This document shows, one piece after another, positions 24,401-34,990 of a stretch of 64,000 nt of DNA. The stretch covers positions 248,001-312,000 of the forward strand of contig JAEMHR010000016.1 of NCBI GenBank assembly GCA_016490725.1, written 5' to 3'. Each line of letters begins with the position of its first letter. The first letter of the stretch is position 1. The position numbers and the translations under genes were made by a program. Below the pieces are notes generated by a model. That model was not told where the DNA came from, searched no databases, and saw only the letters and a program-made list of their open reading frames with translations. The DNA comes from Amphichorda felina (Eukaryota > Ascomycota > Sordariomycetes > Hypocreales > Bionectriaceae).

Positions 24401-25822
24401 GTATTGTTAGTTGGACTTCTTTCTCATCATTCATCATGGGCAAGGGACTTACTGCTAGCATTCAGCTTTGTGATACCCCGAACTGGTGGGATGATACCAT
24501 TCTCCACGGACAGCACGGCCTTGATAAGTGCTGAGAGCCCACTGGCCGCCTCGCTGTGGCCAACATTGGGCTTGACGGCGCCGATCCACAGAGACTCGAT
24601 TCCCTCAGCGCCCTTGGTGTTCATGGCCTGCGCGACAGCGTGGACCTCGAGAGGGTCACCGATCGGTGTACCTGTGCCGTGGCACTCAAAGTAACCCGTT
24701 AAGCGCGGGTCCAAGTCGCCACCGCGCTGGTACGCGTGGTTGATAACCTGCACCTGTCCCTCCAGGTTGGGATGCGTGATTCCCACGCTGGGGACCTTGC
24801 CGTTGGAGTTCACCGCCGACGACCTCACGACTGCACGGATCGGATCGCCATCTCGAACAGCGTCGCTCAGCCGCTTCAGGTAGACGGCGCCGACACCCTC
24901 GGCTCTTCCGTAGCCGTTGGCCGAGGCGTCAAAGGTGTGGCAGGTCGAATCCGGTGACAGGACACCCAGCTTGGCCGTGTTCATGTGCTGGTCCACGGTC
25001 AGGACCAGGTTGGTGCCGGCGGCGATGGCACCGCTGCATTCCTTGTTGCGCAGCGCATTGCACGCCTGGTGCAGGGCGTAGACGGAGGAGGAGCAGGCCG
25101 TGTTGAGGGTGAGACTCGGTCCGTAGAGGTTGAAGACGTGGCTGATGCGTGCCGAGATGAGGCCTGGATCCACGCCTGTGGCAGCGTAGCTGTGACGGAA
25201 GTCGGGCTCCTTGAAGGATATCTGCTGGAAGTCGCTTGTGAAGCTGCCGACAAATACGCCTGTCTTGCTGTTCTCCATCTGGCTAAGGGTGATGCCTGCA
25301 GATTCGAACGACTCGTAGACCACCTCTAGGAGTTTCCGCTGCTGGGGGTCCATCCACATTGCCTCCACAGGAGAGATATTGAACATGCCAGGGTCAAACT
25401 CGTGGAGATCGCCGTCTAGAAAGTAGCCTCCTGGGACATTAAAGGAGCCCGGGCGCTCGTTATTGGGGTGAAGGTGGGCATCGATGTTGAAGCGCGAGGA
25501 GGGTACTTTGGAGTGAGGGGCTGTTCGCTTCTCCATCATCATATCCCAGAATTGGGCTGGAGACGAAACGCTGCCAGGAAGGCGGCATCCTGTTGCGTAT
25601 TAGTTAGCAATAGTGGTACTATGGGGGAAGAAACAGCCCCGTCTTACCCATTCCAACAACAGCTATGGGCTCCAGCTGCTCGCTAAGGGGCTTCTCCGCG
25701 TAGCCATCAAAGTCGAGGGCAGCATAGAATCTATCATCCACGATGATGTTTTCCACGGTTGAGGTACTCCCCTCACTGGGCGTGCGCCCCGAGGAGGAAG
25801 AGCTTCGAGTAAGTCCAGGCAT
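18422..25822 (-). CDS. Highly reducing polyketide synthase (KS-AT-DH-psiMT-ER-KR-ACP)
   Basis: Iterative type I PKS that builds the cluster's carbon chain. Six exons (25822-25648, 25589-24453, 24394-23679, 23611-21972, 21903-19320, 19264-18422) give 2,364 residues. KS, residues about 50-480: active-site Cys224 in NTACSSS (Asn where Asp is usual), with histidines in CHGTGTP and NVGHSEA. AT, about 590-880: GQGAQ and GHSSGE. DH, about 980-1280: LKHHSLGG supplies the His and HPATIDSCLQ the Asp. A short methyltransferase-like stretch (about 1300-1440) has LEFGALN where LExGxGTG is expected, so it looks vestigial. ER, about 1670-1960: nucleotide site LHGTGDAGAAAI instead of an AGGVGQ-type motif. 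KR, about 1990-2170: GCLGGLGRSL and an S/Y/N active site near Tyr2140. ACP: DYGLDSM with Ser at about 2320. There is no thioesterase, so release must use another enzyme or spontaneous lactonisation. Confidence 0.95.
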
Positions 25823-26809
25823 GGTGACTGCTGTGTGTTCGTCTAAGGTCTCGACTCCTAAAGTTTGATGCAGTGCTACAGTGAAATTGAAAAATCGCTC
25901 AACAAGACAGGATCCAACGAGTAAAAGTATCTTTGAACTTAGATATTTGTCTCTATCAACCGGTGACATGTACTTATCTCAAGGTTGCAGGGATGCCACC
26001 TAGCGGACATAGTTCGTTGGCCATGACTCATGACTATGTGGCCTATAGACAGAGTCTACCATTGCAGTGACGGATTAGGGATAGGCTCGGATATGCAGTC
26101 CATCCATTCGCAACATCATAGAAGGCATTCCGAACTCCACTCATCCCGTATCATCCCGCCTGGATGGTTCCCCGGTTAGACTGCCCGATCGGTGACTCTG
26201 CTACGCCTGCAGGTCACCCGGACCGAGCTCCATGCATTATTGGCTTGGCAGGTCTGTGAAATCATGGTTATCGAAAAGAACGTAACTATGCAGAGGCCAC
26301 AGGATATGCGACCTCTCTGCTGCGTCTTTGGTTTCAGCCACGTCGGCGTATACACGCCGGCTGACGGAACCTAGTCCTATCACGCGTTCCAACTTCTTTG
26401 CGTCAGCACAGAAGCCGAGTCGATCATGTCCGGCCCAAACTCTGGTTGTTCACTTGAAGGATAAACTGAAATTTCGCATTAATGGATAGTATCAGACACC
26501 GGGCGGAGATTATGACCACTGGCGATAATATCTCAACTTCAACGCAGACGATGAAGGCAAAATGCCATAGGTCGGAAATTTTAACTTGATCACACTTCAA
26601 AGACGACGAAATAGAGTGTTCGCGACGATATGTCAAAACTCTCCCAACAATTTGTAAATGGAAATCTGTAATTTTGTGTCTCAAAATCCCTCCACGTAGG
26701 CTAAACTAGATTTGGCATGTAGTAAACCATTCTAGGCGGACGTATCCGTACTGGTAGTAACCATAACCTCGATCCTTTCGAAATACTGGCTGCAGAGGTG
26801 ACAGAATAC
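25823..26809. promoter_or_regulatory. Upstream region of the PKS
   Basis: About 1 kb between the PKS start and the 3' end of membrane protein B, both on the - strand. A GGTGAC...GTCACC inverted repeat with CCGGACCGAG next to it lies at about 26188-26230. No gene is supported. Confidence 0.4.
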
Positions 26810-27965
26810 TCAGCGTCTGTATGCCTGTTTGTACTGAACCAGAAGGTTTTCCTCTCGCAGATATAATGCACAAGATACGGTCGCACCCGGTCCCAGGAGC
26901 AGTGTAGACACCACAGTCAAAAAGCCACGGGTCGCCCACCCCTTCAGCCCAAGAAGGACCTGGTGAGAATCTAGGAGTAAACAGACCCAGACCGCGCAAG
27001 TGATATTGACCACGATCCAATCGTACTGCAAAAACAAAAGTGCGCCATCGTGAATGTTGTCGACACTCCCTGAAGTGACACTTGATAGAGAAGGTATAAA
27101 GACTCTCCCAAACTTGGTGCTTTCGTTCTGGGATAGCCATGTCATTGCCAGGGTGTAAATGTGGGCACCTCCGCTCGCCAATCCAGCGAATATGTACAAG
27201 TGTCGAATGCGGTCCCCGCCGGTTCGAGGAGCTTTCGATTCCGTAGATGAAAATCTGGATACCAGTGCCCCAAGCAAAAGAGGGGAAAGCTCGAATCCAG
27301 CTATTATAGCGTGCCGAGTAAGGTCACCGGCAAAGCTATAGGCGGAGAGCAGAGTCACGGCCGGGATGGAAACCGCCAATAGCGCGACAGCCATCAGGGT
27401 TCTCGGTCGAGTTGTGGATATGGCCGGGTTGAATGTTTCGAACTCGGTGTATTTCGTGTGCAAGTAAAGGTAGATTGGCAATATTGCAGCTGTGCCGAAC
27501 ATATTCCAGAGCAGTGGCCAGATGAAGAATCTAACATGACGCAACGTTAGCTTGCCGAATACCAACGGCACGCGACTGATTCAGGCCTACGTACAGTTCC
27601 AAAGGCCGTTTTCTCTGGCCTACTCGGCTGGCTTCTACTAAGACCCACAGACTTGCCGCCTGGAGTGTAGCAACCAAGTCCAACATGAGGAACCATGCTC
27701 CATCGTCGGTCCCATTGACCTGGTCGTCGAAGAAAGCAACAAGAATAGAAATCATGAAGTCCAAGGGCGGGAAACGTGTATATCTCGTCAAGAGCGGTTG
27801 GCCGTCTCGGAAAACGCCGTACCACGCAGCTTGAAGAAGGGCAACAATGGTGCCATTGTACAGCATCACCGGCCAGAGAAGTGTAAAGCCAATGGCACCC
27901 AGGACGAGGAAGCCTCGTTCGAAGGTTTGGAGGCGGTTCATGTTGATCTTCGTCGTCGAAAACAT
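26810..27965 (-). CDS. Integral-membrane protein B, paralogue of protein A
   Basis: Two exons (27965-27595 and 27530-26810) give 363 residues. The start at MFSTTKINMNRL is preferred to an upstream in-frame ATG because it precedes the first helix directly. Eight to nine hydrophobic segments are visible. The core FPPLDFMISILVAFFDDQVN lines up with IPPIDYWIVFMIVFFWEALD of protein A, and LLLGPGATVSCALYLREE lines up with LLGPGGAAALFLWRRDE. The two clearly belong to one family although overall identity is low. A role as membrane-bound cyclase or epoxide hydrolase (AscI/AurD-like) is inferred from fold, size and context. It is head-to-head with FMO1, so the two are probably co-expressed. Confidence 0.72.
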
Positions 27966-28540
27966 TGCTGAGCTATGCGGGATTTGATCAGAGCAGAGAC
28001 AAGAATCGATGAATGTCTCTAGCCAGGCACCCATGCAAAACCACAAATGATAATAATCGCCATCTCTTTAACTGCCATAAGCAGCCAGCGAGGTATTCTG
28101 TTCGACTTCTGCATAAGAGGCCGGGCCAACAACTTACGTTTCGGTCATATCATGCCGCCTATCAGTGTGACTTAACCCCAGCCCTATGCATGGATCGTCC
28201 GCTAACTTGCGATAGGAAAAGAAGTGGGGTGAAAATAACGGCGATTAGAAGCCGAGAACGGAGTTGTCCAACGGCCCCACTTTTGCCGAACATACGATAC
28301 CCACCCGGAGCGGGGATGCCGGGCCGAGCCACCTATAGGCCCGGGCAGACCCGCCGAACCAAGTTGATGGGACGATAATGAACGTGCGAACCATGGAAAC
28401 CATAGTTGTCGACAGTTGTTAAGGAAACTGATCATCTAGATATTCACATTCTTTGCGCACTGGCACGCTCAATTTGATTACCTAAGCACTCCGAGTAGTA
28501 CTGAACCAATCCACTGGATCGCTGAGTGCAAGCCGGGAAA
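27966..28540. promoter_or_regulatory. Divergent promoter of membrane protein B and FMO1
   Basis: A 575-bp spacer between head-to-head genes. A GC-rich part near 28270-28360 has several CGG/CCG triplets, including CCGGGCCGAG and GGCCCGGGC, as expected for Zn2Cys6 targets. No copy of the TGTGAGCA element was found. Confidence 0.4.
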
Positions 28541-30607
28541 ATGCAGAACGGAAAGAAAGAGGAGTACGATGTGTTGATTATAGGCGCAGGTATGGGAAAT
28601 TCTTCCTTAAAACTTGTCGCATTGTTTTCCTGCCGCTTTTCTGATGCAATAATGCTGACCCTACTACAGGCTGGTATGGCCTCATTGCAGCCTACACGTA
28701 TCTCAAGCTGGCGCCAGAAACAAATCTTCTCATTGTCGATGACGGAAAGACAATTGGCGGGGTCTGGAGCACCGAGCGCATCTACCCGGATCTGTTTGCT
28801 CAGGTCGGCCACGGTCTGTTTGAGTACAGCTTCTACCCCATGAGGCAGACGGGACTGAGCCCGGACCGGTACATCTCAGCCCAGACCATCCACGATTATC
28901 TGCAGTCGTTCGCCGAGGATCATGACCTTGTCAGGCGCATCCACCTACAGCAAAGAGTTACCAAGGCAGAAAAACTTGGGGGGAAATGGGTTCTGACGCT
29001 GAATGATGGAGCCTCTCAAGTTTCAGGAGCAAAGCTGATTGCGGCAACGGGTGTCACCAGTGACCCGTACATACCTGATTTTCCGCAAAAGGAGTTTGAT
29101 AAGCCAATTGTGCATTCTTCCGAGCTGGCAAAGATTATATCGCACCTCACTGGACCAAAGGTGCAGCGAGTGACAGTTCTCGGCGCCGCCAAGTCTGCGT
29201 ACGACACCGCCTTCATGCTGATCAAGGCAGGGAAGCAGGTCGACTGGGTTATTCGTGAAAACGGTTCTGGGGTGAGGAATAGCCCGTCACATCCAATTGG
29301 CATTTAAAGTGCTAACCAAGTTCTGCACTGCATTAGCCTCTCGCCATTATGCCGCCTAGGCTGATGGGCGTTCTGAATACTGTGGACGTCATGGCGACGA
29401 GGGCCATGGCCTCGTTCAGCCCAGCCATCATGAACACCTCCGGGCTGTGGTATAACTTCCTTCAGAGAACTACAGTCGGGAACTGCCTGACCTGGGCGTT
29501 CTGGAGATCTGTGGCTTGGATGGCCGAAAGGGGTGCAGGCTATCATGAAAACGACAACTGGGAGAAGCTAAGGCCAATCCCCGAGGGCTACGGGCACGCA
29601 ACCCATTCTATTACCCCCGACTAGAGACTTTATTCTAACTGTATCATAATGATAGCATCTTCTGGGCAAACGCAGGCCTCGGTCTTGCCTCAGCTCCGGA
29701 TTTCTGGCAGACAATCCACTCTGGTGGACTGACCGTGCACCGAACCGAGATTGAAGAATTCTTCGACGGCGACAAGGTCCTTCTGAAGGACGGGCAGGTC
29801 CTCGAAACCGATGGTGCGGTCCTATGCACTGGCTGGACCGACAACATGGGTCTGTTCGACGAGGCCACCCGCGTTACGTATGGGCTTCCCTCAGCGGCAG
29901 ACCAGGGCCAGGAGTGGAAGAACCTTGACACCTTGGCTGACATGGTGGTCCTGGAGAAGCTCCCGCTGCTAAATCACTCGCCGAACACGGTCAACGCAGC
30001 ATCGACCATGAAGCCCTGGCGTCTCTATAGACGCATGGTCTCCCCGAGCATGGCCGCAGAGGGCGATCGGTCTGTCTTTTTCCCCGGACAGATTCACAGC
30101 GTCTTCACCCCTCTCGTGGCGGAGCTGCAAGCCCTGTGGGGTGTGGCCTTTATGCTCGGGAGACTCCCTGTCCCCGACCAAGCAGACATGATGAAAGAAG
30201 TAGCCATATCAAACGCTTGGACACGTCGACGGTATGTTCCTCCCCTTATGGGTGATTAAATGGCAGGGGCCTCTGACAATTGGGCTTCAGATACCTAGAG
30301 CAAGGGCGCAAGCACGCCTACTACATGTACGACTATCTGTCGGTGAGTCTAATGGCGCATGTACTCTTTTGATTATGACGTCCACTGACTCGTTCAAATT
30401 TAGTACATCGATACCCTGGCACGCGATCTCGGTATCAACACCAGCCGCAAATCCAACATGGTTGCCGAGATGTTCTCTACTTACCGTCCTAGAGATTGGC
30501 GTGGTCTCATCGACGAGTTTTTAACGGCAGAGGAGAAAAGCCGGGTAAACGATAACGGCAAGTACATGAATGGGAATGGAAAGCACATGAATGGAACGAG
30601 CTATTGA
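28541..30607 (+). CDS. Flavin-containing monooxygenase (FMO1)
   Basis: FAD/NADPH-dependent class B-type monooxygenase, 579 residues. Six exons were reconstructed: 28541-28589, 28670-29271, 29337-29593, 29656-30231, 30291-30342 and 30404-30607. The FAD motif IIGAGWYG spans the first intron (about residues 12-20). A second nucleotide motif, VTVLGAAKSAYDTA, is the NADPH site, and KPIVHSSEL sits where the family fingerprint lies. Intron 3 has no GT donor before an in-frame stop; a GC-AG intron (29594-29655) restores GYGIFWANAGLG exactly, so a GC donor is inferred. The tail is Asn/Gly-rich and probably disordered. Expected chemistry is hydroxylation or Baeyer-Villiger-like oxygen insertion; the sequence does not decide which. 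Divergent from membrane protein B. Confidence 0.88.
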
Positions 30608-31491
30608 ATGCAACATTTTTTGAGCCTTGTTATTATCGATTTCAATTGATTTTTAAGAATTTATGTTTAATATTGGAACCACTTGCCTGCGACTACATAT
30701 TAATACTAGCTACTTAGAAAGTCGCCATTGCGTACATGATATTTCCGATATTATCTGTCTGCCATGACCCTTGCTCAGACCTACCTAAACCTACATGCAC
30801 CCAGCTCGCTAAGCTTACCATAGCTTAAGTGTATACCGCAGGCCTACAGCATAAGCCTTCAGCCCTATTACATGTACACGTTGGGGGCATGTACGTTTCT
30901 ACAATGGAAAAGTGAGTAAAATTACAGTGAGGGCGTTGGCAACCCCTCGGAACATGTCCTACCCTACACCCAGAACCCCATGCAATTCAAATACAAAGGG
31001 GCTCTGAAGCTTCTAAATAGATTCTAGGACACGCTCTACATGACGGAGATTTGGTTATTTATTCAAAAAAAAATTGTTTTATTCATATGTTACTTAATTT
31101 AAGTAATTTCATCCTGGTGCGTTTAGGTTTCACCCGGACTCCCATCAATATTTGTCAGGACTGGATATACGGAGGGGAGTGAAGAGGTATAACAAGGCAG
31201 GATAACTGTAATATCACAGCGATATCACAGTTATAGGGCATAGAGTGACTGTATTGATCTCTGAAGAATATTAAGTCCCAACGTAAGGCATTATCCCTTA
31301 TAAGTCCTTTCCACGTGACTCTTCCTGGCCTCATTACACGTGACCCCCGGAGCCTCGAGGGCATCTCGGCGCTACCTCGTCTTCGCGCCCCTGAGATATT
31401 GAACCTGTTTAGCTTCGTCTCGCACATACGTATATTCAACTACAGCAACTAAAATAGTTTTTGTCCTGTCATATTTGCTATCCCGCCCGCT
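30608..31491. other. Convergent spacer with paired CACGTG sites
   Basis: This spacer lies between the 3' ends of FMO1 and the DUF3237 gene. No gene is seen. Two CACGTGA boxes lie 25 bp apart at 31312 and 31337, an unusual place for such sites because no start codon is near. Confidence 0.5.
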
Positions 31492-32350
31492 CTAGTCCAT
31501 GTCAGTGCTAGCTACCACCTTCGAAATGCGGCTCTCAACAATGAGACCCTTTCCTTCTCCGAGAATGAACCTGCCGTTCCCCACCCAGTGGCAGTTCTCG
31601 AGATCTTTCAACTCAGGGGCGCCCGCCTCAAAGGTGTGGAGGGTGGCTTTAAAACAACATGTCAGCAAGGAAGTACTAGTGCGGAAATTTTGTGTAGAAG
31701 GATGCATAATGCACTCACTGGAATTTCCGAATGGAATAGTCTTCGAGTTGGGATCGAAGGCGAAGATCCTCCCGACGGCCTCGTCGATGGTGATGGTTCC
31801 CGTGTAGTAGAAAGAGAAGGGAGCACCAGCCTTGGTCCTGTGTTCTATAATTAGCACTTTATTTGGGACATGCGGGTTGTTAAGAAGCGAGGATCAATGT
31901 GTAATACGTACTTTGCGATACCCTTGAAGTTCAGGCGTGCGTGAGACTTGTCAGGGTCAAAGTACAGCCAGTCACCGCCAAATACGATCTCGGCGTCAAC
32001 ATCGGGTTGGAAACCAGGGAGACTTTTGATAGTTCCGCTGGGGGTTTGCTATTTTCTCACAGTGAGCACATGGGCGTAATAGGACTAGTTTCCTTGAGAC
32101 TTACAAAGTGGATGAACTGCTGTCCAGTCGAAATGTCACCTGATGGAAACTGTCAGATATAAGATCATGAAGCAGTGTCTATACTGAGGCGTGACCATAC
32201 CGACTGGGTTGCCTTCACCGATGTCGACCTAAATTTACTTGTGGTCAGCGAATACTCTTTGATCTGCTCTGGGCCCCAATACAGAATCTCAGCTACCTTG
32301 ATGATGAATGCCGGCTCCAAGCTTGGGAACCCTGATTTTTGGGACGACAT
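31492..32350 (-). CDS. DUF3237 family beta-barrel protein
   Basis: A small cytosolic protein of 175 residues spread over six short exons (32350-32297, 32228-32201, 32139-32105, 32048-31912, 31837-31719, 31646-31492). The reconstructed protein has the DUF3237 layout: an N-terminal strand FIIKVDIGEG, the central GGDWLYFDPD, then HARLNFKGIAKTKAGAPFSF followed by YYTG, and a C-terminal NGRFILGEGKGLIVESRIS. The family forms a lipocalin-like barrel without an established general function. In gene clusters such barrels can bind or isomerise intermediates. It is divergent from FMO2 across a 511-bp promoter, so joint expression is likely. No signal peptide is seen. Confidence 0.8.
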
Positions 32351-32861
32351 TTTAGCAGTGGCGTAGGATGTGGTGGGTGGTTGTTGTGTCTTGCAAGGGG
32401 TAGCCCTTAAGGTTAAAATGTTGATGAATTATTGCATACATACAACAGCACATGGAAATCAATATAACTTATTTCCCATGCTAGAGGAGCTCTACATTCA
32501 AGAGTGCAACAACAGACACACAGACAAACTCCCGTAGTAGCGGACATTCATCTGGCACCGGCGCCATCTGAGCCCGGGGCGCCGATGCGGGCTGACACCA
32601 GAGCTCGGTCGGCCGGCCCGAGTACGGCGTCCCCAACCTATTTGGGTAAGCCTCTACAAAATCATCCTTGCCTTTGCTACTTTTAGTTAGCGGTATTTGG
32701 AATTGAGGAATGAGTTGACCGCCTGCAAGGCTACCCAGGCACACAGAACATGGAGGTCCTATTCATCATTCCTGATATATAACACACACGCGTGTTATTA
32801 CCTAACTCAACACCGTGTGCCGCCCCTGAAAAAAAGTCAACACCACCTTACATAACCCGCA
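32351..32861. promoter_or_regulatory. Divergent promoter of DUF3237 gene and FMO2
   Basis: A 511-bp spacer between head-to-head genes. It holds an inverted repeat CTCGG-N9-CCGAG at 32604-32622, the form expected for a Zn2Cys6 dimer. It also holds a palindromic ACACGCGTGT (MluI-type core) near 32787-32796. Confidence 0.45.
32604..32622. promoter_or_regulatory. CTCGG-N9-CCGAG inverted repeat, candidate Zn2Cys6 site
   Basis: Two 5-bp arms in inverted orientation with a 9-bp GC-rich spacer, about 255 bp from each of the two start codons. Zn2Cys6 dimers commonly bind CGG half-sites in this arrangement. Which protein binds is not known. Confidence 0.4.
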
Positions 32862-34553
32862 ATGAGTCAGACTGACAGCACGCAGAAACGTCCGTTTCGC
32901 GTAGTGGTGGTGGGTGCGGGCGTGGCCGGCCTGGTGCTGTCCAATGCCCTCCAACGGGCAGGCATAGACCACGTCGTGCTGGAGAAGCACAAGGAGATCG
33001 TCTGGCCGTCTGGTGCTAGCATTGGAATATGGCCAAATGGAGCTCGTCTACTTGACCAGTTGGGGTGCCTGGAGGCTGTCCAGAATGCCTGCGCTGATAT
33101 GACGGCATCTTACACCCGAGGCCCCGATGGGAAGGCCGTCACTGTTAGTCACCTGTTCGATGAGATTACCGAAAGGTTTGTGGACTTGTTGCAGTATTTT
33201 TGGCTATTGCAATTGGCCTTGAGGCTGATCATTCTCTATGCAGACACGGGTGTCGATTTCTGCTACTCGAGAGAAGGGAGTTTCTCCAGCATCTGTACAA
33301 TTCCTTGCCGAGCAAGAGCACCATTAAGACGGGCTGTGCAGTAAGTGCAATCTCAGAATCACCAGATGGTGTTCGAGTGTTCTTGGCAGATGGATCATAT
33401 GAAGATGGGGATATGGTTATTGGGTGTGATGGTGTTGCCAGCCGCGTCCGCCAGATCATGTGGTACAATGCCAACAAAGCGCTCCCCAACACCATCACGG
33501 ATGGGGAAATGAAATGTAAGTCTTCACAATGTCTGAATCACACTGCAGATAAATATACGTCTAACAATTTTACACAGCTTTGAAAGCATCATATAAGTGC
33601 CTTGTAGGGGTCAGTACCCCTGTTCCTGGTGTGGAACTTGGTGCTATGACAGTAGTACACAACGAGGGATTCAGCTTCTTGTAGGAAACCAATACCCACT
33701 GTTGAATTCAGACCCATTAACTAATATTCTCATAGACTACTGACGCAACCCCACATGATCTTCTTCTTCGTGTTCATGAAGCACGACAAGACCTACCACT
33801 GGCCGGATTTTCCCAAATACACACAAGGCGACATTGACAGGCAAGCTGCCTCCTTGGCGGCCTTGCCAGTAAACGACAAGGTGCTCTTTGGAGATATATG
33901 GGCGAAGAAAATACGAGGCGACTTGGTCAACGTGGAAGAAGGCATCTTCGAGCACTGGCACTCGGGCCGTATCGTGTTGGTCGGTGATGCTGCCCACAAG
34001 GCAAGTGGTCCAATTCCCTCCAAGGAGATGAGGAATGCAGCAGAAATACTAACACATTCTGAAATAGTTCACCCCGAATATTGCGCTGGGTGGAATGTGC
34101 GCCATCGAATCCGCCGCGTCGCTGGTGAATCACGTCCGGGCCAAGCTCGTCTCCTCGCCGCTGGGACTATCCTCTCATCCCAGCCACCAGGAGCTGTCGG
34201 CCGCCTTCCAAGCATACAGGGACGAGCGCATCTCGCGCGTTACGCAAATCTTCCGACTAAGCGCCATCATGACCCGCGAGCAGGCCTGGGACAATCTGTT
34301 CTACAAGGGCATCGCGAAGTACGTCTTCCCATACATGAGCGATGGCACTGTGGCGTCTGTCTTCTCGAGTGTGGTGAAGGGAGCTGTCAAGTTGGACTTT
34401 GTGCCTCTGAGCGACAAGTTCGAGGGCACTGTGCCCTGGGAGGATGGGAGTGGGAAGGTAGTGGCCATGAACAAGCGGACGGGTGCAATGGTTGCGTTTG
34501 GGGTAGCACTGCTCATCTATGCTGCGTACTTGTATAGAGGCATTGGGGGTTAG
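32862..34553 (+). CDS. PaxM/AurC-type FAD-dependent monooxygenase (FMO2), likely epoxidase
   Basis: Group A flavoprotein monooxygenase, 479 residues from five exons (32862-33175, 33244-33515, 33578-33680, 33736-34000, 34068-34553). The FAD motif VVVVGAGVAGL is at residues 14-24. GCDGVASRVR is the family's DG motif, and LVGDAAHKFTPNIALGGMCA is the GD motif with its continuation. The last intron uses a textbook GC donor (AAG|GCAAGT). A C-terminal hydrophobic helix (MVAFGVALLIYAAYLY) would anchor it in the membrane. This architecture is that of the epoxidases acting on prenyl chains (PaxM, AusM) or polyenes (AurC, CtvC). Here it is paired with two membrane proteins of the cyclase/hydrolase type, so epoxidation of the polyketide chain is the likely job. 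Confidence 0.9.
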
Positions 34554-34990
34554 TTTTGATGAATGGGTATTCAGTGCATGCAATGTTTTCACTATAGCTT
34601 AGGTAGGTGTCTAGCATCACGGTAAACTAGAATATTTATCCTTCTCTAAAGATGCTCCTCTCACGCTTATTGTGCAACAGCGTCGCAATATTTCAGCCTA
34701 GCTAATACAAGATACAGATGGGCCACGGTCAACCTATAGCACCATAACAAGCATGAATGGTGATTACAGTAATGCAGATGCGGATGCAATCAAAACCTTC
34801 TTTGTATATGAGATACTTTCTGTACTATTTGTATCCGGCTGAACAAGACTCTGTAGCTTTCATCTAAATCTTCCCTTTATTGTCTTCAGATCTACCTGTT
34901 GAATATCTAGGTATATGCATTCTCGGGCACCGGGGCCGGCGGCCGAGCCTAAACCAGATGCAGGCAACTTCCCCCGTCCATACGCGCAAA
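34554..34990. other. Convergent spacer
   Basis: This spacer lies between the 3' ends of FMO2 and SDR3. No gene or clear motif is seen. Confidence 0.5.

Noticed and set aside
26188..26230. GGTGAC...GTCACC inverted repeat upstream of the PKS as a defined operator
   Set aside because: Arms are only 6 bp with a 16-bp spacer and the pattern was not found in the other cluster promoters; kept only as a note.
12428..27965. The two membrane proteins as MFS or ABC exporters
   Set aside because: Too short and with too few helices for MFS, no nucleotide-binding motifs, and helices lack MFS signature loops.
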